This document shows, piece by piece, positions 36,083-40,787 of a DNA stretch of 40,787 nucleotides. The stretch's first letter is position 1. The number at the start of each line of letters is the position of its first letter. The stretch is from Christensenellaceae bacterium (lineage in GTDB: Bacteria > Bacillota > Clostridia > Christensenellales > DTU072), in assembly GCA_031278175.1 (NCBI GenBank), contig JAITLB010000149.1, positions 1 through 40,787 on the forward strand. Direction: 5' to 3'. The position numbers and the translations under genes were made by a program. A model generated the notes under the pieces. It did not search any database and was not told the origin of the DNA. It saw only the letters and a program-made list of their open reading frames with translations.

Positions 36083-36115
36083 AATCCATCGGAGTTCCCG
36101 ATGGATTATTTGTTT
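36083..36115 (+). terminator. Terminator of tRNA-Pro
   Basis: AATCCATCGG-AGTTC-CCGATGGATT, a 10-pair stem with 5-base loop, followed by ATTTGTTT. Confidence 0.75.
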
Positions 36116-36285
36116 CTAAAGGCGGATAGCACGGGGACTTCGGGGCTTTAGCTATTCGAAAATCTGCACCCATGACTTGGCGGTTTTCGTTCCGATAACC
36201 GCAGGGTCATCATTCAATATGTGCTCTGCTACCACTAAAGCGTACACGCAAAAAACAGAACTGTAAAACTTTGAAGGTATCTCAT

Positions 36286-36519
36286 ATGAAAAAGAGAAAC
36301 CTTGGTGCAAGTGCTATAAAACTTGCACTATCGCACCTCACTACTGGTCTTATGTCCAGTAGTGAGGTGCGAACTATTGGGGGGTTAGCATTTGCACACT
36401 TTGCAAATGGCAACGGTGCTACGACATGTACGGTATTGATTGTTAGAGTATTTGCAATGGATCCTCATCAAGAGATTTGTACACAAAAACACTACATTTC
36501 AGATAGTTCTGTTTTATAA
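36286..36519 (+). CDS. Short ORF carrying a hairpin array, possible broken IS3-type leader
   Basis: 77 residues from ATG 36286 (AAGG about 10 bases upstream). The first residues MKKRNLGAS and the preceding bases resemble the start of the IS3-type transposase gene 300 bases downstream (MKSRNLTSD), which suggests a partial duplication or an older copy of the same element. The rest has no recognisable domain, and most of its length is made of inverted repeats, so coding is doubtful. Confidence 0.25.
   Translation: MKKRNLGASAIKLALSHLTTGLMSSSEVRTIGGLAFAHFANGNGATTCTVLIVRVFAMDPHQEICTQKHYISDSSVL
36305..36413. repeat. Array of three consecutive inverted repeats
   Basis: GTGCAAGT/ACTTGCAC (36305-36312 with 36321-36328); a perfect 17-bp stem TCGCACCTCACTACTGG with its complement (36331-36347 with 36356-36372, loop TCTTATGT); and GTTxxCATTTGCA/TGCAAATGxxAAC (36385-36413, two mismatches). 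The stems are almost back to back. The pattern suits a structured RNA, an IS end with hairpins or an attenuator. Confidence 0.65.
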
Positions 36520-36534
36520 AGATGGGTTTTATGG

Positions 36535-36540
36535 TATAAT
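36535..36540 (+). promoter_or_regulatory. Extended -10 promoter of the IS3-type transposase gene
   Basis: TGGTATAAT, an extended -10 box, lies 48 bases before ATG 36588. No strong -35 box is needed for this type. Confidence 0.5.
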
Positions 36541-36587
36541 AAGGCATCGAACTCATGGACTACGATCCATTCAAAGGAATTTATCAC

Positions 36588-36884
36588 ATGAAAAGCAGAA
36601 ACTTAACAAGTGATGAGAAATTAGAAGTAGTAAAATTTTGCCTTGGTAACAAATTGGACTACAAACTCACCGCTGAACACTTTAAGTTGCCGTATAATCA
36701 AGTTTACCAATGGGTAAAAAAATACAATATAAAAGGCATCGATGGTTTACAAGACAACCGAGGACACCACAAGACTGAAGAGGAAATGACCGAGGTAGAA
36801 CGCCTTAAAAGAGATCTTGTTAAAGCAATGTGCAAATTAGAGTGTTTACAAATGGAGAATGAAATTCTTAAAAAAAGGAAATAG
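36588..36884 (+). CDS. IS3-family transposase OrfA (helix-turn-helix subunit)
   Basis: 98 residues from MKSRNLTSD (AAAGGA 9 bases upstream; the ORF track uses an ATG 11 codons earlier). N-terminal HTH of the InsE type (EKLEVVKFCLGNKLDYKLTAEHFKLPYNQVYQWVKKY), then a Leu-zipper-like coiled coil (ERLKRDLVKAMCKLECLQMENEILKKRK). The coding sequence ends in an A-rich AAAAAAAGG, the type of slippery site at which IS3 elements shift -1 into OrfB. OrfA itself is intact, but the element is dead because OrfB is broken. Confidence 0.85.
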   Translation: MKSRNLTSDEKLEVVKFCLGNKLDYKLTAEHFKLPYNQVYQWVKKYNIKGIDGLQDNRGHHKTEEEMTEVERLKRDLVKAMCKLECLQMENEILKKRK

Positions 36885-37330
36885 AGGTAAGACAAATTTC
36901 TCAAAAACCAGACAGGAGGAAAAATATCTTGTTGTTAAAGGATTAAGAAGTAAGTATTCAGTTAAATTGCTATGCAAAATACCCAGTTTGCCCCGTTCTT
37001 CGTATTATAAGTGAGCAACCTGGCACGACCTGCCGAGAAAGAAAGTTGTGCGATTTCAAGACTTATCCTAGATTACCGCGAAACTTTCAATAAGATGCTA
37101 GGTTACAGGCGGATGACATTATTCCTGAATACATTAAAACAAAAGAAATACAACAAAAAACGAATTCGTCGCTTAATGAAAATGCTCGGAGTTTCCTCTG
37201 TTATATGTCGCAAACGTAAGGGCTTTATTAAGTGCAAGCCTCAAATTACAGCAGAAAATATTCTAAATAGTGGGTTTAATGCAGTCCCCCAAATGAAAGT
37301 AGCTGACCATTGTAGGCGAATTTAAGAATA
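36885..37330 (+). pseudogene. Decayed IS3-family transposase OrfB (truncated, frameshifted)
   Basis: Reading in pieces gives EEKYLVVKGLRSKYSVKLLCK...PRSSYYK, the start of OrfB, then a one-base deletion turning Trp into TGA. The next frame (ORF 37011-37325) continues with LGYRRMTLFLNTLKQKKYNKKRIRRLMKMLGV, the HTH_21 domain. A second shift follows before LTIVGEFK, where the consensus has (W)VTDVTEFK, so the first catalytic Asp is lost. The rest of the DDE domain is absent. The element is a relic. Confidence 0.8.
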
Positions 37331-37530
37331 AATGTGACATTCAGAGTGCCGTCTCCTATGCCATACAAATCAAAAAATAACACCTGTCGCGCCGCAATCG
37401 AGTAACCGCCTATACAAAAAAATGCGGCAAATAACGAGCTTACACGGCACTCTCGCTCGGGAGTTCAAAGACTGCAACACATAAAGCCCACCAAAAACGC
37501 ATTTAATGTTGCGTTTCCTGATGACTTAAA

Positions 37531-37823
37531 GCTCAAGGTAGCGGGCGCAAAAGTAGTCAAATTTATAAGAGATTGAACCCTGACAAACCTGCCTACACGG
37601 TTACCGCTAGCGGTAGCGGCGGCACGCATATTTATCATTGGGCAGAGCCGCGATCATTAACAAACCATGAAAGGACCAGACTGCAAACTTTCCCCGATAG
37701 TTATATCTTTAAGTGGTCAAAGGAAAGTGTACGTAGGCAAATAGGAATGGCGATACCATGCGATGGGCGAAGATTATCAGCAAGGCAGTGCTTAACAGCT
37801 TCGCAAGGATAGAATATCCTTAG
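37531..37823 (+). pseudogene. C-terminal fragment of a DNA (cytosine-5-) methyltransferase
   Basis: The frame SSQIYKRLNPDKPAYTVTASG, then GGTHIYHWAEPRSLTNHERTRLQTFPDSYIF and SVRRQIGMAIP matches the motif IX-X end of C5 methyltransferases (target-recognition edge and the QxGN-like QIGMA). After IP a frameshift is needed; the other frame reads AKIISKAVLNSFARIEYP and stops at 37821-37823, the natural end of this family. The catalytic PCQ and all N-terminal motifs are missing and an in-frame stop lies just upstream (37528), so only about 95 residues remain. A relic of a restriction-modification system. Confidence 0.8.
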
Positions 37824-37839
37824 ATAGAATCAAACATAA

Positions 37840-38160
37840 ATGAAGCCGAGAAATTGGATCAACGAAATGATGAATAATTGGTGTATTACAAGACCAAAGC
37901 GGAAATTAAATTCCGTGCCAGATTTGCTAATCACATTTAGCGAAATACAACTCAATCAAGCATGGGGAGGTGCAATGTCAACGCATCTCTCTTGAAAAGC
38001 ACTAGAGAAAGCTGGGTTAAAACGTGTTATGGACAGGACGTAATGTTCAATACCCCCCGAACTATTCCTGGAGTAGAGCAATTGGACAGTTGCTCTTTGA
38101 ACCGTAATGCTTGTTTGACAACGAGACGCGCACACAAAACTCTGTCTTGTTTGAATACAC
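37840..38160 (+). pseudogene. N-terminal remnant of a probable type II restriction endonuclease
   Basis: ATG 37840, 16 bases after the methyltransferase fragment, opens a 51-residue frame (NNWCITRPKRKLNSVPDLLI, then LNQAWGGAMSTHLS) ended by TGA. A one-base shift continues with EKALEKAGLKRVMDRT, and a third frame with YSWSRAIGQLL. The stretch W.I.RPKRKL.SVP...LNQ.W....HL.FE.AL..AGLKR reads like the N-terminus of a type II restriction enzyme family I recall from C5-methyltransferase loci, but I cannot confirm it. Adjacency supports a collapsed type II R-M pair. Confidence 0.45.
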
Positions 38161-38194
38161 ATGAACTACTAATTTGGAAAACATGGTGGTCGTA

Positions 38195-39757
38195 ATGGAT
38201 ATCTGCTATAAAAAATTATGGACACTCCTGCTTGAAAGGGACTTGAGCAAAGATGACTTGCGCAAGCTGACGGGAATTTCAACATCATCCATCGCAAAGC
38301 TTGCCAAATGCGAGAATGTAAACACGGACATCCTTGTGAAAATCTGCTTGGGGCTGAATTGTCAATTGCACGAGATTATGGATCTTGCTCCGATGAAGTC
38401 GCAAATGGCAACAGTTAATCTGGAAATGGAAAGTCAAAACATCGAATGGAAAGAAAAATGGCACGATGAGTATCTCCACACCCTCTGCGCCTTCGCTAAC
38501 GCGAGCGGCGGCATGATTGAAATCGGACGAACAGATAAAGGTGAAATGATCGGCATTTCGGATGCCCGCAAGCTCCTCGAAGCGTTGCCGAGCAAGTTCC
38601 GAAGTTCTATGGGTATTGTTGCCGATGTTGACCTCGCGGAGGAAAACAGCATGCAATTTCTCCGCGTGACGGTCAAAGCTCATCCGCACCCTATAAGTTG
38701 TAACGGCAAGTATTACTACCGCGCTGGTGGAACAACACAAGAGTTGACAGGCAATGCGCTTGACGAGTTTCTGCTTCGCAAGCAGGGTAAAACTTGGGAC
38801 GGCATGCCCGTACCGCACATCGGTGTCAGCGACTTCGCGCGCGATGCTTTTATGATATTCCGCAAGAAAGCGGTCGAGAGTACCCGAATGACCGAAGAGG
38901 ACTTGCAGATGTCAGATGAGTCCCTTCTTGACAACTTGCGCCTCACCGAGGGCAGTTATCTTCGCCGCGCTGCGATCCTGCTCTTTCATCAGGACGCGGA
39001 AAAGTGGGTGACGGGGGCATATGTAAAAGTTGGCAAGTTCGCAAGTGACACAGACTTGGTGTATCAGCACGAAGTACACGGTCCGTTGATTTCCCTGCCC
39101 GACAAGGTTATGGAGGTTATCTACCTCAATTACTTTAAGGGCATTATAAGCTACAACGGGATTCAGCGGGTGGAAACCTATCCTGTGCCACACGCGGCAT
39201 TTCGCGAAGCCATTACCAATGCCATTGTTCACCGCGATTACAGCACAGGCACACCGATTCAAATTAAGGTATTTGACGACCGCGTGATTATATACAACGA
39301 TGGACGTTTGCTGGAAAAATGGACGATTGAGGACTTGTTTCTCACGCACCGATCCGAGCCGCACAACCCGCTCATCTCCAACGCTTTCTTCCGCGCTGGA
39401 ATGATTGAGTCTTGGGGACGCGGCATTGAAAAGATAACCGAAACTTGCAAGAAAGCGGGGAAATCCGCGCCTGTGATTGAATACAAGCACAACCGCGAGT
39501 TTTCGGTGACCTTTTTCTGTGATGTCGCCATCACTGAAAACATCACCAAGAGCAACAGCGTTCGCGAAACGCAAGAGAGAATCATCGCGATTATGGTAGC
39601 GAACCCGACCGTTACAGCAAAGGCATTGTCTGCGGATCTTGGCATAGCGGACAGAGATATAAAGAACCACATCAAGGCACTCAAAGCTGCGGGGCTGGTG
39701 AAACGCGTGGGCATAGTTAAGGGGCGTCATTGGGTCGTGAAACAGGAGGAAAACTAA
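38195..39757 (+). CDS. HTH-AlbA_2 (Schlafen-like) fusion regulator/ATP-binding protein
   Basis: 520 residues from the preferred ATG 38195 (GGTGG upstream; the track starts at TTG 38174). Residues about 1-65 are an XRE/HTH_26 repressor-like domain (KDDLRKLTGISTSSIAKLAKCENV..ILVKICLGLNCQLHEIMD). About 80-185 is the AlbA_2 (Schlafen AlbA) domain: ESQNIEWKEKW, FANASGGMIEIGRTDKGEMIGI and the YYYRAGGTTQELTG strand. About 330-420 is the HATPase_c_4-like region AFREAITNAIVHRDY, and 450-515 a winged helix. The HTH and AlbA_2 parts are usually separate genes. GC content is well above the upstream DNA. Proteins of this type often sit inside type I restriction loci, and an HsdM relic follows directly. 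Confidence 0.85.
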   Translation: MDICYKKLWTLLLERDLSKDDLRKLTGISTSSIAKLAKCENVNTDILVKICLGLNCQLHEIMDLAPMKSQMATVNLEMESQNIEWKEKWHDEYLHTLCAFANASGGMIEIGRTDKGEMIGISDARKLLEALPSKFRSSMGIVADVDLAEENSMQFLRVTVKAHPHPISCNGKYYYRAGGTTQELTGNALDEFLLRKQGKTWDGMPVPHIGVSDFARDAFMIFRKKAVESTRMTEEDLQMSDESLLDNLRLTEGSYLRRAAILLFHQDAEKWVTGAYVKVGKFASDTDLVYQHEVHGPLISLPDKVMEVIYLNYFKGIISYNGIQRVETYPVPHAAFREAITNAIVHRDYSTGTPIQIKVFDDRVIIYNDGRLLEKWTIEDLFLTHRSEPHNPLISNAFFRAGMIESWGRGIEKITETCKKAGKSAPVIEYKHNREFSVTFFCDVAITENITKSNSVRETQERIIAIMVANPTVTAKALSADLGIADRDIKNHIKALKAAGLVKRVGIVKGRHWVVKQEEN

Positions 39758-40076
39758 ATAGCGACAGCCAAATCTAAAAAAGAGTCAAGCACGGAAGAAA
39801 CACTATGTAAAGCGAGCACAAGATGCGCGCCTCTGTTGAACCTGCAGAGTATAAGCATGTCGCTCTCAGTCTGTTCTTTCTTAAATTCGCGAACTTTAAA
39901 TTCGACAAGCGGCGGCAGGATCTTATTGACGAGGGCAAAGCGAAATTCGTGGACATCGACTCCTTTTACACGATGGAAAATATTTTTTCTCTGGCCGAGT
40001 CGCGATGGTCGTACATCCTGCAGAACGCGAAACAACCTAACATCGCTTTGTTGATCACGGGTTGTTCTTAAACTTG
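39758..40076 (+). pseudogene. N-terminal fragment of type I restriction methylase HsdM
   Basis: TAKSKKESSTEETLCKAS, a frameshift, then MRASVEPAEYKHVALSLFFLKFANFKFDKRR, EGKAKFVDIDSFYTMENIFSLAESRWSYILQNAKQPNIALLI matches the HsdM N-terminal helical domain (consensus ETLWKAADKLRGSVEPAEYKHVVL). The methylase core with NPPF is absent; the sequence breaks off after about 100 residues and joins a different gene fragment. Non-functional. Confidence 0.78.
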
Positions 40077-40081
40077 GTTTG

Positions 40082-40301
40082 CTCTCCGATTTCATTTGGG
40101 GCATGTTGACGGCAAGCCGATTGATAGCAGACTTAAAGATTTGTCAGCTGATCCCGCAAAGACGGAACTATCCGACCGCATAAGCCGCGATATGTCGAAA
40201 CTCGGTTTCAAGTTCGTCGGTAGTACGATAATCTACTCGTATTTGTAGGGATAGGCATTGTGAACAACCATATTGTGAGTTGCGAGTTTAGGAGGAGTTA
40301 A
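40082..40301 (+). pseudogene. C-terminal fragment of DNA-3-methyladenine glycosylase I (Tag)
   Basis: With frame changes the DNA reads SDFIWG, HVDGKPIDSRLKDLSADPAKTELSDRISRD, then MSKLGFKFVGSTIIYSYL, a stop, and GIVNNHIVSCEFRRS. This is the end of Tag (consensus LSKDLKKRGFKFVGxTxIYxFLQAxGIVNDH). It is joined in the same direction to the HsdM fragment, so a deletion has fused the two. Two or more shifts and a stop make it non-functional. Confidence 0.75.
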
Positions 40302-40302
40302 T

Positions 40303-40787
40303 ATGCGACTTTTTATGGCCATCAACTTCAATGACAGCACCCGTGGACACCTGCTCACCCTCCAGGACGAACTGCGTGCCAAGTCGGATCGCGGGAACTT
40401 CTCCGCGCCAGAGAATCTGCACCTGACGCTTACGTTCCTTGGCGAGTGCAACGACAAGCAAACCACCGCCGCGAAGTCAGTGTTATCTGACGTTAGGTTT
40501 GCGCCGTTCGACATAACCGCCCTGCGTGTCGGACGTTTCAAGCGTGACGGTGGCGACATTTGGTGGGTAGGCTTGCGCGAGGGAAAACCCCTTTTGGCAT
40601 TACAGCGCAATTTGTCGGACAGACTTTATACCGCAGGATTTGCACTTGAAAGCAGGAAATTCAGCCCGCATATTACGCTCGGCAGAGAGGTTTCAACAAG
40701 AGTTGAGCCGTGGTGGATAGAAACATTTGGCGAAATGGTGAACAGTATAGAACTCATGAAATCGGAGCGGATAGGCGGAAAACTGAC
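40303..40787 (+). CDS. thpR: RNA 2',3'-cyclic phosphodiesterase (ThpR/LigT), runs off window
   Basis: Missing from the ORF track because it has no stop inside the window. ATG 40303 with GGAGGAG just upstream opens 161 codons: MRLFMAINFNDSTRGHL and onward. Both catalytic HxTx motifs are present, HLTLTFLGE (about residues 40-48) and HITLGRE (about 123-129), spaced as in the 2H phosphoesterase superfamily. The usual ThpR length is 175-190, so little is missing. The family cleaves 2',3'-cyclic phosphates on RNA ends. GC content is high like the rest of the island, and this gene looks intact. Confidence 0.88.
   Translation, partial: MRLFMAINFNDSTRGHLLTLQDELRAKSDRGNFSAPENLHLTLTFLGECNDKQTTAAKSVLSDVRFAPFDITALRVGRFKRDGGDIWWVGLREGKPLLALQRNLSDRLYTAGFALESRKFSPHITLGREVSTRVEPWWIETFGEMVNSIELMKSERIGGKL

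Noticed and set aside
35874-36119. Plus-strand ORF of 81 residues
   Set aside because: Runs through the tRNA-Pro gene; a chance frame.
36305-36413. CRISPR-like repeats
   Set aside because: The three stems have different sequences and there are no direct repeats with equal spacers; no cas gene is present.
38285-39730. Several long minus-strand ORFs (up to 272 residues)
   Set aside because: Shadows of the GC-richer HTH-AlbA_2 gene on the plus strand, which has full domain support.

Overview
The window looks like part of the chromosome of an AT-rich, endospore-forming Firmicute of the Clostridia type. Direct signs are a spoVAC-spoVAD-spoVAE block, a T-box leader ahead of the leucine operon, an ANTAR regulator, an ECF-type S component, strong AGGAGG-like ribosome sites and lipoprotein signal peptides suited to a monoderm envelope. 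The species cannot be named from the sequence. Coding density is low: several gene-free gaps of 0.35 to 1.5 kb separate short operons.

Layout. (1) 1-6.4 kb, minus strand: one tightly packed operon with a good promoter encodes two secreted proteins, a lipoprotein, a DUF1624/HGSNAT-like membrane protein, a membrane-fusion-like protein, a LolD/MacB-type ATPase and two permeases (the last cut by the window edge). It looks like an export or envelope system of unknown substrate. (2) 7.3-11.5 kb, plus strand: a small Cys4 protein with a NifS/IscS-type cysteine desulfurase, then a V4R-domain sensor protein and a PAS-GGDEF diguanylate cyclase. (3) 11.6-14.9 kb, minus strand: a two-gene cassette of a RelE/ParE-like domain fused to a UvrD-type SF1 helicase with a repeat-like tail, plus a coiled-coil partner. 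This is the best candidate in the window for an undescribed (possibly defence) system. (4) 15.5-19.5 kb, minus strand: a small lipoprotein, an SDR oxidoreductase with an ANTAR regulator, an ECF S component, a tRNA-Gln with several mismatches and a DUF1858 protein. (5) 20.3-22.9 kb, plus strand: a GH2 beta-mannosidase. (6) 23.1-24.9 kb: the spoVA genes for spore dipicolinate transport. (7) 25.5-30.8 kb: leuA-leuC-leuD-leuB with promoter, Leu (CUC) T-box and terminators. (8) 32.2-35.4 kb: an UPF0173 metallo-hydrolase and a large GxGYxYP-family lipoprotein.

(9) From tRNA-Pro (36.0 kb) to the end the character changes. The DNA becomes more GC-rich, especially after 38.2 kb, and is full of broken genes: a decayed IS3-type insertion sequence, the C-terminal piece of a C5 cytosine methyltransferase followed by the N-terminal piece of what looks like its restriction enzyme, and an HsdM N-terminal piece run into a 3-methyladenine glycosylase (Tag) C-terminal piece. 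Between them sit an intact HTH-AlbA_2 (Schlafen-like) fusion protein and, at the window edge, an RNA 2',3'-cyclic phosphodiesterase (ThpR) that the ORF track misses. This reads as an eroding genomic island beside a tRNA gene.

All family assignments come from motifs read by eye and remembered family features; no database search was run.
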